A DNA stretch of 64,000 nt, from the NCBI RefSeq assembly GCF_932276165.1, contig NC_064012.1:5897501-5961500 (forward strand), written 5' to 3'. Below the pieces are notes generated by a model. The model was not told the origin of the DNA. It worked only from the letters and a program-made list of their open reading frames with translations, and did not search any database. The position numbers were made by a program, and so were the translations under genes. The stretch comes from Plutella xylostella. Lineage: Eukaryota; Arthropoda; Insecta; Lepidoptera; Plutellidae. Positions 42,790-53,937 of the stretch are shown in pieces (the stretch's first letter is position 1; the number at the start of each line of letters is the position of its first letter).

Positions 42790-42995
42790 GACTTTTTTTT
42801 TTCGCCATTGTTATGTTAGTCCCAATGCAACAGGAGGCGGGCCTATTACATCTCTCGGGAACAACCAAGACCTAAGAGCAAACTTTTGTTTTTCAACAAA
42901 ACATCTGCCCCGGCCGGGAATCGAACCCGGGACCTACTGCGTTTTAGTCTATGACAGTGAAGTCACTGACCGCTGCGCCGCACAGTCGTCTAAAA
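42790..42995 (-). repeat. tRNA-derived SINE (minus strand)
   Basis: The minus strand reads a tRNA-like head 'gtgcggcgcagcggtcagtg' (about 42985), a perfect B box within 'gggttcgattcccgg' (about 42920), a body, and an A-rich tail at 42790-42803. It is a polymerase III retroposon and not a functional tRNA, because no cloverleaf closes. Confidence 0.7.
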
Positions 42996-43946
42996 GCTAA
43001 TTATGTGTTCTCTTGTGTCCGTCAGCCGCTGTACATTTGTCCTCACGGGGGTAGGTAGCGTGCCTTATCCCCGTTTTGGTATAAGAAACAATGTACTAAA
43101 GTTTCACATCGATAATACAGAATTGAAATAAACAGTAGGGAATACCCAATAGTCTTATGGATACTAAGCATGCGATTCCAAAGCTAAACTTTCATACATA
43201 GTAGTTCTTACTATAATAAAGTAAACTTAACCTAAGTTTTAAATGCATTTAAAAATAAGTGTTTTAAACATATTACAATATATACTTATACATACTTGGT
43301 ATATTTTTTTACAGTACAGCTACTGTTAATTGGCTGGAATATCAAAAATCAATGAACAACAAATCGGTTCAGTTATAATTAATTAGCGATGTTTACAACA
43401 TCAAATATTTTTAGATTCGTATAAGTACGAAAAAACAAGATCCTTACTCTGTTGGAATATATTATATAACTACATATAATAACGAAAGGATACATCTTAT
43501 ATTAAAAAATATAAGTTAGCATGGGAATCCCATTGAAGACTATTGTGTACAAATCATACATAAAAAAGCGATTAGCTATAGCACCCCTCTTTACTACCAT
43601 TTCATCATTCATCGACATCATAGCCAGAGAGATATTCATGTATTCACGCAAAAAGTTCAATACCAATACCAATCATCCGCATTGGCACACAATAAAGTTA
43701 ATAATTAATTTAAGAGTAGTGGCAAACTGATTTAAAACTGGTTTAGTCCATCATTATACCAAATAGCTGAGGTTCATCAGAAGTCGGAAGTCAAGATTAT
43801 TCAATTTTAAGTACAGACCAAAGCAACTAACAACGTGAATAACAGAACATCTACTCGGCTATGACACCAATTCGACCGAATCAAAATATCCATTCCAGCT
43901 AAAATTAAACTGCAACGTAAACTACATTAAATTTTGCCCTCAGGAT
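42996..43946. other. 3' flank of Pin1, no other gene seen
   Basis: AT-rich DNA downstream of Pin1. The Pin1 3' untranslated region must lie here on the minus strand, but its end cannot be fixed. Confidence 0.5.
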
Positions 43947-46350
43947 TTAGGCGGTCCGCAGTATGATGTGGACTCCGGAGTCGGTGTCCACGATCTGACT
44001 GAGCTGGCCGACCTTCAGGGCGAAGGCGGCGTCCTCGAAGGGCTTCTGCATCTGGCCCCGCTTGAAGCGGCCGAGGTCGCCGCCGCGCTTGGCCGAAGAG
44101 CAGTCAGAGTACTGGGCGGCCAGCTCCTCGAACGGGATCTCGCGGTCCACGACCTGGCGGCGGTATTCTGGAAATGAAGAAATTTAAATTTTATATTTAT
44201 GGCCTATTTTTAACGACTTCAAAAAAAGGAGGAGGTTCTCAATTCGTCCCGATCTTTTTTTTTATTATCAGTTATAAGTTCAGCTTCAGCTATCTTTGAG
44301 TACAAGATCAGAAAAATTTTATGCCTATATTCAATGAATATTGGGAAGAAGAAAGTTACTGTTATGTAAAACAATATTTCCAATAACTAACAGAAATAGT
44401 ACAGCACTTTTAGTATGAATATGGAACATCTATAATATCCTACTGGCTTTTGCAACACTAAGGTGATTCTGTTCTGTACATTTCCAGCCCAAGTGAATGT
44501 AAGAATGCCTGTAACAGCTCAAACACAGCTTTCATGGAAATGCAAGGCCAGAGGCCAAAACCTATTTACGCAAACAACAATGACAATAATGCTATCAGAT
44601 GTCAGCAGCTAAACTTAGTTGCGTGAGTCATGATGACATCCACCACTGCTGCTGAGTCCTGGTTTCTAACATGAGTATTTATTTTGTAATGGCATAACTT
44701 GCAGCTTTAAAAGAAAATCAATCAAAAAGGAAAAGGCTGTTTATCAAAAACTAAAAGACTTTACCTACAAACATATAATTAAAATAGAACATACCAGCAA
44801 GTATCTCCATGGCCTCCTCCTTGGTCTTGGTGATGTTCTCCTCGCGCCAGGACGAGGGGCGGCGGCTGCCGGAGTGCTTGACCAGCAGGTGGCTGCACTG
44901 CACCGCACGCGGAGCTTCCTCCCCGTCCTCATCGTCCCGCGAAGCTGGCTCCTCCGGCTTGTCCCACTGAGACTTCTTGGTGTACATGTTCAGGTAGTAT
45001 GTCATGCCTGGAATGGGAAAGAGGTTTTGTAAGTGTTACTGTGGTTTTTAGAGGAAAAATTAGGCTGACTGGCAATCAGGTTTTTTGCTTGTGATAAGAA
45101 ATGTGCCTAACATGCTTAACACTGTCAAGAGGATGTCTAATAAACACCATTGGACACTACATTCATAAGTCTCCTCATGCACTCTTGCCGGTTTCGGAAA
45201 GTGCTAATGTAGTGGCTTTCACCTATTTGGTTGCAACAACATACATTTGCCTATGATGTCCCCTACTGACACAAAAAATCATCTCCACACAGAAAATTCC
45301 TTTCATTAGTCCTTGTTCATTCATCCTTTCAATGTGACTAATCTTTTATCATCATATATTATAAAGGACTACATTTGCAGGCTGATTATGATATAAGGGT
45401 TTCAAGCTAGTTATGTTGAACATTGGGTCAGTTACATACATGTATGTAAACAACAAAGAAGTATGCAACTAAAGAACAAAGAAATGTGTGTAAATAGAAC
45501 CCATTGGATCTATTTGTGACTTTGTATAGGCATAATATGTCTAGGCATGGAGTGCTATAGAGTATACATAGTAATTTAATGGCTAATAAGGACTTATACT
45601 AATATCCCAATAAAATAGTTCAAGCCACTTATAGGTATGTGCTATCATCATAACTTCCTCATCAACCTTTTCATAGTTATAAATACTTATGTAGTTTTTG
45701 CATGATGTCTAAAGATCAAGTCTTAGGGTAAAAGTTGAAAAACACCTAGTGCTTTCATAGTTATCATAACAATATGAGATGCAAACATAAAACAAAATGG
45801 ACCCAGATTGAGAAATGGCTACTTACTGATTATAGATTTTTCTCTCAGGCAGATGAATACACAGATAAATTCATGAAACTTAGTTCTCTCAGTTAGGGAA
45901 TAAGAACTAAAACTCTGGCAGGCAGTGACTAAACCTTTATAAAACTATAAAATCGAAAAATTGCTTACCAATGGAGAGGACAGAGGTGGGGTAAAGGCAT
46001 AAAAGGATTTTGTTTTGAAACGGGACATGCGCGACGTATGCCGGCTGTACCTATATTAATTGTTCAGGTGTAGAGATCATGCATACAGAGAAAGCGTCCA
46101 CACGACACAGGTCAACGAGACCGGTGAACTTGTAGGACGAGACAAATAACTGTGCTGCGCACCTAAACTACCTGTGAAATTAAAATAACCTAGAATCTAC
46201 AATATATATATATTTGCAGGTAATTGTAAAATTATGGGGCGTAATGGCTAAAGCGCAGGTCCCAAGCATAAGCAGTAAAAAATGCTTACCAGTGGATCGA
46301 CTTTTGCGGGCTTCCCACCCTTCGGGTAGTGAATCTTCTTGACTTGACAT
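43947..46350 (-). CDS. peptidyl-prolyl cis-trans isomerase Pin1 (dodo)
   Basis: This enzyme isomerises phospho-Ser/Thr-Pro bonds in nuclear regulatory proteins. Minus-strand exons are 46350-46290, 45007-44795 and 44167-43947. All introns are GT...AG in phase 1, and the product has 164 residues (the family has about 165). Residues 7-38 form the WW domain (LPEGWE ... SQWDKP, Trp12 and Trp35). An acidic linker (RDDEDGEE) follows. Residues about 55-164 are the parvulin domain, with His60, Lys64, the phosphate-binding Arg69-Arg70, Cys114, Ser155 and His158. These correspond to human His59, Lys63, Arg68-69, Cys113, Ser154 and His157. The ATG at 46350 is the true start, since the in-frame codon 12 bases upstream is GTG. 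The WW domain is split by intron 1. The introns contain no recognised genes. Confidence 0.95.
44213..44275 (-). repeat. dispersed repeat in Pin1 intron 2
   Basis: The sequence 'gacttcaaaaaaaggaggag' and 'gttctcaattcgtcccgatc' is the inverse of 8248-8310. It is a short non-autonomous repeat within the intron. Confidence 0.5.
44276..44794 (-). other. remainder of Pin1 intron 2
   Basis: AT-rich intronic DNA between exons 2 and 3. No further feature is seen. Confidence 0.7.
45008..46289 (-). other. Pin1 intron 1
   Basis: A 1.28-kb intron splitting the WW domain, with a consensus donor (GTAAGC) and acceptor (ATTCCAG). No embedded gene or clear repeat is seen. Confidence 0.8.
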
Positions 46351-47040
46351 GATAGTTCGCACGAGCTCGGCAATTTAGGATGAAACCGAAAAGTATTAAT
46401 TTGTGAAGGCCTTGCAGAGTTTCGAGTTCGAGAAAGAATGATTTTTTCGCAAACGCGCTGTGGCCATTTTCAAATTTGACATTGACAGCTGTCAACAAAT
46501 TGACATCACGATTATTCACAGATTATACGATGAGACACCAATCACAGCCCTCAGAAGAATAACAAAATGATAAATAAATGTAACACTCTGACATCTATAA
46601 AGAAAACATGAAATTTTTACTTATACCTAATCCAAGTTTTGGCATAGTCTAGCGAGGTGGAACAGCACACTCTTTCACACAATGCTGATGCGAGAGTCGT
46701 TATTATTCTAAGCTCTCACATTAGAACTCAGAATAAAATTTCTTACAGCAACACCATTCAACACACAGATAAACTTTACAAAAATAAAAATGGTGTGGCA
46801 GTGGAAGAAATGTTCAACCATGTTGTCTTGAATTTCCAAATTAAAGTGCTAAATTCCTTTTCTCAGTTAATTTAAACCAAATTGCTGGTTTGGTTAAGGA
46901 TTTAACTTTGTGTTAATGTGTTGTGCTTGCAAAGGAACAGTTAGATTGTGAATTCGTATGTGACTATCTGCTGCTGTTTTTTTTTCCGGGTCGGGCGGCT
47001 TCTAAAGTCTGCCCTACGCATTACTTTTCATATTTTTCAG
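46351..47040. promoter_or_regulatory. shared Pin1/BAG6 divergent promoter region
   Basis: The two genes are transcribed away from each other, with 709 bp between their start codons. Close to Pin1 lies a cluster 'TTTGACATTGACAGCTGTCA' then 'ACAAATTGACA' (about 46475-46507), including the perfect 14-bp palindrome TTGACAGCTGTCAA. No TATA box is obvious. A polypyrimidine-AG (TTTTTCAG, ending 47040) just before the BAG6 ATG suggests a 5' untranslated intron whose first exon lies in this region. Confidence 0.55.
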
Positions 47041-47059
47041 TGGACTTTAAATAGTGAAA

Positions 47060-50000
47060 ATGATTAACTTTACGATAAAAACGTTGGACGGGAATAACCA
47101 CAGCTTCTCTGTCGAAGATGATGTAAGTAATTTGCTTCTTTCAACTCTGAAACGTTATCAATATGTGCACCGCGAAAATCATTGATTAGTTTTACATTGG
47201 GGATGGGAGGGTATTTCTTTGTCCGTTAGTACTTTAGTATTCAATATTCGGTCAGTATGAGGAAAATTTAGCTATTGCCTATCCAAAATAGCATGTTTGG
47301 TATGATTAAATCTGTGATTTTTCAAACAAAGAAAACATTTCTGCTACCATATTGATCCCAGTAGCAGATAGTTATTCTGTACATTTAAGATCAATAACAG
47401 ACTGTAACAAAGCAGTAGATCTGAGATTCTATTATACTTCCTGCGAATCATTTAACATAATTTTACATTGCTCTTTGAGCTGATGCCACTTTTAGAATAC
47501 CTTCAATGGATAATCTGTTACTGGGATCTGTAGGACATGAATAATGTGCTTGCTTATCCATACCTACTTATGTACAGTGGAGACATATTCTAGACACTAT
47601 GAATATTGTTATGCATATTACAGCGAATGTAACCAAAATTTACCTGTGTATACTTGTGTAGCCTGGCAAATAACTTAATGAAAATAAAAATAAAATATTT
47701 TGGGAATTTTGCTAAGATTATTAATTATTGTCTGATAGTATTGTATGGTTAAGGCCCTATTTAATGAAAAAAAAATGAAAAAAAAACTTTGTACCTACTT
47801 CATTATCATCACGCCCACACTACTGGGGTGGGTCTCCTTTCAATGCAGGAAGGTGGCTGTGCCATGTGTTGCTTAACTTGAATGAACAGTTATGATCACT
47901 GAAGCTAGCTCGACTATGGATACCTCATCAGAATTGTACTTAAATATATCAATTGAACACTGGCTAAAATAAACTGGTTTTTGTAACATATTTCCAGGCT
48001 ATTGCTTGTTGAGTTTAAGAACTCTAAAAAAAATTATGGTGGCGGGGACTGCACCAGCTGTTGCACGGAAATGTTTTTTAGTAGGCTCCAAATAAATGTG
48101 TGCCATATAAACAGGACACAAAAAGAATCCTTATTGTTATGTAAGGAAAACTATAATTAGGTACTTACTGCCAAAAAATGGTGTAAATCTCTATGCGCCA
48201 CACAAAGTGCAAAAGCTCATATATTTGGATTATTTTGCTTTATCAAGTTGAAACAACTCAATGAATCAAGGCGTTTTGCACCATTTGAATAGTCATTTCA
48301 GAATGAATGCGTCATATTGACCATTTACAATATTGTAGTAGTAATTATGCTTGCTTTTTTCACGCATAATGGCCCACCTCAAAGACTAAATGCAGAGAAT
48401 CAGCTCACCATGATAGCTTGCTTTTCATTACAGAGATGCACATTTAATTCTGCATGTAGATTAATACAATACATGTATTATGATTATCTTTAAATAAATC
48501 CGCCAACCTGCATTGGAATCGAAGTATGGTGGAAGAGTATACAGACATCTAGGGGTAACACAAAGGTTCCGTTTCATTGGCGACAAGAACTACATACATA
48601 AGAAAAAAATATAAATCATAAAATTTACACGAATTTGGGAATGGTTGGTTCTAGACCTTGCTAAGGGCATAATGATCCACCAAAAATGCTATTCTAGATT
48701 CTTTGTACCTAGGTACTAACAACATGTGCCCCTGAAGAGACTATTCTCATGGATAAGCTAGCTTATACTAAGGCGATTCACACACGCATCACGCTGCATT
48801 TTGCGTGTCGACACACCCACGCACGTACTTGCGGGAGTGCAGACATGCATCATCGTGCGTGTTTTTACATACTCTCGCACATAGGTGCGTTTTGTGGATT
48901 CACTGTGGCGCTGACTCAATGCGAAATCCATTTTCAAACACACATATCAATCCCTTCCAAAATCACACACTCAGTGTGCCATACTTATAGTCCAACTATA
49001 AAGTCCTGACATTAAAGAGTGAGATTTTGCTTTTTAGCATCAGTTATTTACTTACATTTACATACATTTAAAAAATAAAATACCGTTTGGCAATGGCTTA
49101 TTAACGGATTTGTCCTTTAATAAATAAAATACACGATTAAATACGGTCTGTAACAATTAGTTAGGATCCACTTCCGTTTTCAGGACTTTATAGTTTTACT
49201 ATACCTTGCGTCGCGCCACGCACCACGCGCGGGTGTGTTTTGTATGAAAGTGCATGGATGCGTTTCTAAATATTGTTGATCTAAGTATGTAGCACGAAGG
49301 TATACAGTCATGACAAGACTTTTGTATTATTTAACAATGTGAGTGACAGTTTTTTACGTCTTGTCGTGCTGCATGCTGGTCTATACTCCGTGTGCTGTTA
49401 TCACTGCTGTTGTGGCTAAGCAGGGTACCTGCGCTAATAAAGGGAAACCTGTATAATTGGGACCTGGAAAATTGCTGAGGTCCATTTGGACACGGAATAC
49501 CTCTACACTACATACAGGGTGTCCCAAAAGTCAACGTCATCCCTTAAAGGGCTGATAGGTCAGCTCATGAGAGGCCAGAATATCACAAAATGACCTTGGT
49601 AAAAACTCGATAATTTTCGAGATATTGACACTTTTATAAATTTGCTGAAAATCGACACCTTTGATCAGTTTTTTGCGTGCCACCGGTACAAAAATCCATA
49701 TTGTAAGAATTTGTTTGGTGTTGCATCATCCTGTATAGCCCTGCTATTGATCGCAGTCAAAAAAAAAATCGAGTAATGCTGTATGTTTAAAAAAAACACG
49801 GTTTTCAAAGTCATAAAAGGTAATCGTATTTTTTTATAAACAACTTTGACTCTACATACTGTAAAAAAAATATACCACGCAAACCTGGCACCTTATTTGA
49901 AAAGATTGCTCATTTAATGCAGTTTCCAAAATGGTATAAAACGTTGCTATTGTTTCAATTAACAAAAAAGTTATTGCTATTTTAGTACAAAACGACCTCG

Positions 50001-52536
50001 ATGTAAAATTGTTTGAAGGAAATTTATCTGACGGAATTTATTAAGGGTAAGTCATGTTGGAATGAGTAAAAGTAAAATAGTTGGTGGGGTCAGCCGTGGC
50101 AACATAGATGACGCAAAAATAGCTAAGAAAAAACTTACCAAACTCTTATAAAACATATTCTGCGTTTTTTACACCTTATTTAAAAAAAAAACAAACATTT
50201 ATTGACTTTTATTTTTATTTCTCAAAATTATACCACCACATTATTATATTAACTACATAATCAGCAAAAAATAATACTCATTAATGGTCATAATCATAAT
50301 TTTGAGAGTTTGGTTTTGTTTAACAATAACTTTAGAATAAATAACAAGTAATTAGAGGTAATGTTAATGACAAACTGATCTGTCCCTTTTTTGGATACTG
50401 TGGGTGACTGGGTGTACAATGTACATATGTAAGCGTTTTACTTGTACAATATCACACATTAGCACTACTCAGGAATGTACGTTACCATGCGCTACATTTA
50501 TGGGGAATGTGGAGTTGGTATAGTCCACGTTTTTCGAGAAAGATACTCAAAATGCGTTTTTTTTTATTAACTGTGACAACGTTGTCTCTTTTCCCACTCC
50601 CGGCCACACCACCTATTTTACTTTTACTCATTCCAACATGACTTACCCTTAATAAATTCAGTCAGATAAATTTCCTTCAAACAATTTTACATCGAGGTCG
50701 TTTTGTACTAAAATAGCAATAACTTTTTTGTTAATTGAAACAATAGCAACGTTTCATACCATTTTGGAAACTACATTAAATGAGCAATCTTTTCAAATAA
50801 GGTGCCAGGTTTGCGTGGTATATTTTTTTTACAGTATGTAGAGTCAAAGTTGTTTATAAAAAAATACGATTACCTTTTATGACTTTGAAAACCGTGTTTT
50901 TTTTAAACATACAGCATTACTCGATATTTTTTTGACTGCGATCAATAGCAGGGCTATACAGGATGATGCAACACCAAACAAATTCTTACAATATGGATTT
51001 TTGTACCGGCGGCACGCAAAAAACTGATCCAAGGTGTCGATTTTCAGCAAATTTATAAAAGTGTCAATATCTCGAAAATTATCGAGTTTTTACTAAGGTC
51101 ATTTTGTGATATTCTGGCCTCTCATGAGCTGACCTATCAGCCCTTTAAGGGATGACGTTGACTTTTGGGACACCCTGTATAAGGTGGTCAAATTTTTTGG
51201 TCCCTTGAATTCCCTCTTGTACAGGTTTCACTGTATCTGGACTCTGGGCACAGCACTGTACCTAAGCGTATCAGCGAGTGTGATTGTGATTAGTGTAGCG
51301 GCTTGCTTTCATATTTTCATATTTTGACACAAATGCTGTGGCTCTTATTATTTTTGCGTGCTCGTGCTAGCGATGATGCGTCCGTAGCCGAGTGAGCTTC
51401 AGTGATCGTAACTGATCATTGAGGTTAAGCGAACGGCACGGTAAGCTGTGGGTCTCGGTTGCTGCTTTGGCAGCAAGCGTTAAGCCTAGTAAAAACATCT
51501 GACAGTCAGATTGCCCACTTACCCGACAACTCTCTCAGCACAAGCTTGCTTGTGTTGGGGTGCACCAACGCAAGCAAGCTTGTGCTGAGAGGCCAGCGTG
51601 GTAGACTAGGCCTAAAACCCTTCCTTCATTGGAAGGAGACCCGTGCCCCAGCAGTGGGGACCTGATGGGTTGTGATGATAATGATGATGATGTGCTAGCG
51701 ATAATAATTATAATATAGTATTTTTTGCATTATCAGTGCTACCATTTGTATTATGCTTTAGATAAGTCTCTTCTGCGACTGTGTTTCTTCTACATCCGTG
51801 TAACATTTGTTGCAGACGACTATCGAGCAGTTGAAAAATAAAATTCAGACAGACCTTGAGATCGAGCCGAACCTCCAGCGCCTCATATTTTGTGGACGCG
51901 TTCTGCAGGATGAGAGGCCCTTAGCCGAATATGGTAAGTTTCAATATTGTCGAATTCTGTTTTCGTGAAATACGTCTTTAGAGAGCGGCTAAATTGTGTG
52001 CTGGACATGCATACCTTAAAAATCAGCCGCGCCGATACCGATACTACTATTTTCCACTCATAGTTAGTCGCAATGTCACATTGATACCAATTTGATCTGA
52101 CTATTTTGGATACACGATTTTGCGGGCATCAGTCCTTCCTGTCCACAATCAGCTATCTGAGCTTTCTCAGTATTAACTAGGTTTCTTTTTATTAACCAGC
52201 TATTACAGTATTAACCAGCTATCTGAATATTAACCAGCTATCGGATCGGCCAACGAGTTACCTAAGTATTGACCAGCTATTTGAGTACTAACCAGGCGTC
52301 TGAGTATTAACCAGCCCTCTCAGTATCACTCAGCTCTCTTAATATTAACCTACCCAAGTACTAACCAGCTCCGCCTCCCCGCAGACGTGCAAGGCAAGGT
52401 GGTGCACCTGGTGCAGCGTCCGCCGCCGAGCCCCGGCCACCGCAACGTGGCGCCCAGCTCGCCGGCCAACCAGAACCAGAGCACGCAGCCCGATGCCAAC
52501 CAGCAGGCCACCCAGCAGCAGATGCGCCGGCTCATG
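47060..52536 (+). CDS. BAG6/Scythe, N-terminal ubiquitin-like exons (partial)
   Basis: BAG6 is a chaperone of the tail-anchored-protein and cytosolic quality-control pathway. Its ubiquitin-like domain contacts partners such as ubiquitin ligases. Coding exons are 47060-47122, 51816-51933 and 52385-52536, with phases 0, 1 and 0. They encode 111 residues: 'MINFTIKTLDGNNHSFSVED', 'TTIEQLKNKIQTDLEI', 'QRLIFCGRVLQDERPLAEY' and 'VQGKVVHLVQRPPPSP', then a Gln/Asn/Pro-rich tail ending 'QQQMRRLM' at a GTGAGT donor. The first about 75 residues form the ubiquitin fold, and 'GKVVHLVxRxPP' is diagnostic of BAG6 among ubiquitin-like proteins. The remaining exons (proline-rich part and BAG domain) are not recognisable downstream and probably lie beyond 64000. 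Intron 1 is 4.7 kb and holds a foldback element. The intron after exon 3 holds a mariner. Confidence 0.9.
47123..49059 (+). other. BAG6 intron 1, first part
   Basis: Intronic DNA. At 47805-47870 a 'catcacgcccacactactgg' and 'gggtgggtctcctttc' fragment belongs to the same dispersed repeat as 51640 and 61050. The CA/GC-rich ORFs at 48749-49009 are low-complexity. No gene is seen. Confidence 0.6.
49060..49205 (-). repeat. dispersed repeat, MITE-free copy
   Basis: It matches 13055-13440 with the MITE missing: 'gattaaatacgg' runs directly into 'tctgtaacaattagttagga'. It serves as the empty-site control for that insertion. Confidence 0.65.
49515..51177. mobile_element. 1.66-kb foldback element in BAG6 intron 1
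   Basis: The ends begin CAGGGTGTCCCAAAAGTCAA and the two halves are inverted copies of each other over about 600 bp per arm, with few mismatches. TA duplications flank both ends (49513-49514 and 51178-51179). The unpaired centre (about 50120-50560) is AT-rich and non-coding. Arms of this length with a TA target suggest a non-autonomous Tc1/mariner-like or foldback element. Transcribed as part of the BAG6 pre-mRNA, it would form a very long RNA duplex. Confidence 0.85.
51418..51690 (+). repeat. dispersed lepidopteran repeat, copy 1
   Basis: It shares 'gtaagctgtgggtctcggtt', 'gctttggcagca', 'catctgacagtca', 'attgcccacttacccga', 'aggccagcgtggt' and 'cagtggggac' with 58640-58885, and ends in a GAT-type repeat ('gatgataatgatgatgatg'). 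It is probably the 3' region of a non-LTR element. Confidence 0.65.
51532..51591. repeat. 60-bp near-perfect palindrome
   Basis: Arms of 21 bp (CTCTCAGCACAAGCTTGCTTG and its exact complement) enclose TGTTGGGGTGCACCAACG, which itself can pair. The sister repeat at 58640-58885 has only the single-arm sequence ('acaagcttgctt'). Confidence 0.85.
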
Positions 52537-53224
52537 GTGAGTGATGTAGCTAGTTTAGGTTCAGCCAAAGGAAAACTAGCGCCGCCTGTTTAAGAAAATC
52601 TAACTTCCGTTAGTAAGGGTTTTTCCGAAAACTGCCACGTGTGAACCCCTCTTCATGATTTTTAGAACCAACCACCCAGTACCCAAGTACCTACCTAGAC
52701 TGTAGAAGTCTGAGTTGTTTTCTCCAGAAATATAAATTTTAGCGTTTGATACGTGTAAGGGCGTTACAGAACTCATGTTTTTATTTCAATGGCCGGCGTT
52801 AGTTAGCCTTAGTGACGCCCTGAAGCTTCAAGATTAATGTGAAGGCGGAGAAGGTACGAGGGCGATACCGAAATGATCGGGAATAGAAAAAAGTACAAAG
52901 ATATCATAATATTATTTACTTTTATTGTTTTTCAATGTAGTCTCCGTGACATTCAATGCACTTTTTCATTCGATTAAACCAATCATTGAAACAGTAATTC
53001 CAGTCTGAAGTGGATACTGTCAAAACAGCTGATTTGTAAGCTTCGACCGCCTCTTCTGGGCCGCTAAACCGTTGACCACGTAGCATATCTTTAATTCTTG
53101 GGAATGTAAAATAATCATTGGGGCTCAGATCAGGGCTATACGGAGGATGGTCCATCAACTCCACGTTTTCCATATAATTTAAAAACGTTCTTGTTTTGCG
53201 AGCGGTATGAGTATGAGAGCTTGC

Positions 53225-53723
53225 TAGGGCATGCAATACCGGAACTATTTTCAATACCGGTATTGAGTTCCGGTATTGCAACTCAATACCGGGATCCCGG
53301 TATTAATACCGGTATTAGATTTCCTTGTAAAAAATGGCATATATTGTGATTAAAGGTCGTATAGGTCAAAATAAAACGAGAAAAAGCAATGAAATGCAGT
53401 TTTTTGTAATAGATTTTTACGAGAATTGAGTATTAGAGTTTAAATTTTACAATAAATTATTATTTTTACATCCAGTGTCCGTTTACGCATGGACAAAAGT
53501 AGATATCAATCGGCCGAAAACTACATCAAACGGTTGGAAACAAGTGCGCTTTCACAGTACATAGGAATACTATATCTTAATCGCCTAATTATAGCCTAAA
53601 AAGTCCGATTCCGGTATTACTTCAATACCGGTATTAACTTTCAATACCGGTATTGAAAAAAGCGTGAATTTTGTCCCTGATACCGGTATTACGAATACCG
53701 GTATTACGGTATTGCATGCCCTA
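53225..53723. mobile_element. hAT-type MITE inside the mariner
   Basis: Inverted ends TAGGGCATGCAATACCG and an 8-bp duplication GAGCTTGC (53217-53224 and 53724-53731) are typical of hAT elements. The sequence inside both ends is built from repeated 'aataccggtatt' palindromes, at least ten copies in all. There is no coding capacity. Confidence 0.85.
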
Positions 53724-53937
53724 GAGCTTGCATTATCGTGGTGAAGGATTATACGACGATTCGGGTTAGTTTTACGAAGTTCTCTTACGACTTCCGGCAA
53801 ACAAACTGTTGTGTACCAATCAGCAGTAACCGTCCTTTGTTCTTGTAATGGAATCGTAGCCACATGGCCAGTTTTCGATACAAACGAAGCGACCATTTTT
53901 TTCGACACGCTGCGTGAGCGAATAACTTTTGTTGGCT

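Noticed and set aside
42905..42990. tRNA gene
   Set aside because: A good B box is present, but no acceptor or anticodon stems close and an A-rich tail follows, so it is a SINE.
48749..49009. 86-codon His/Cys-rich plus ORF
   Set aside because: Encoded by CA/GT-rich low-complexity DNA within a BAG6 intron, with overlapping frames open.
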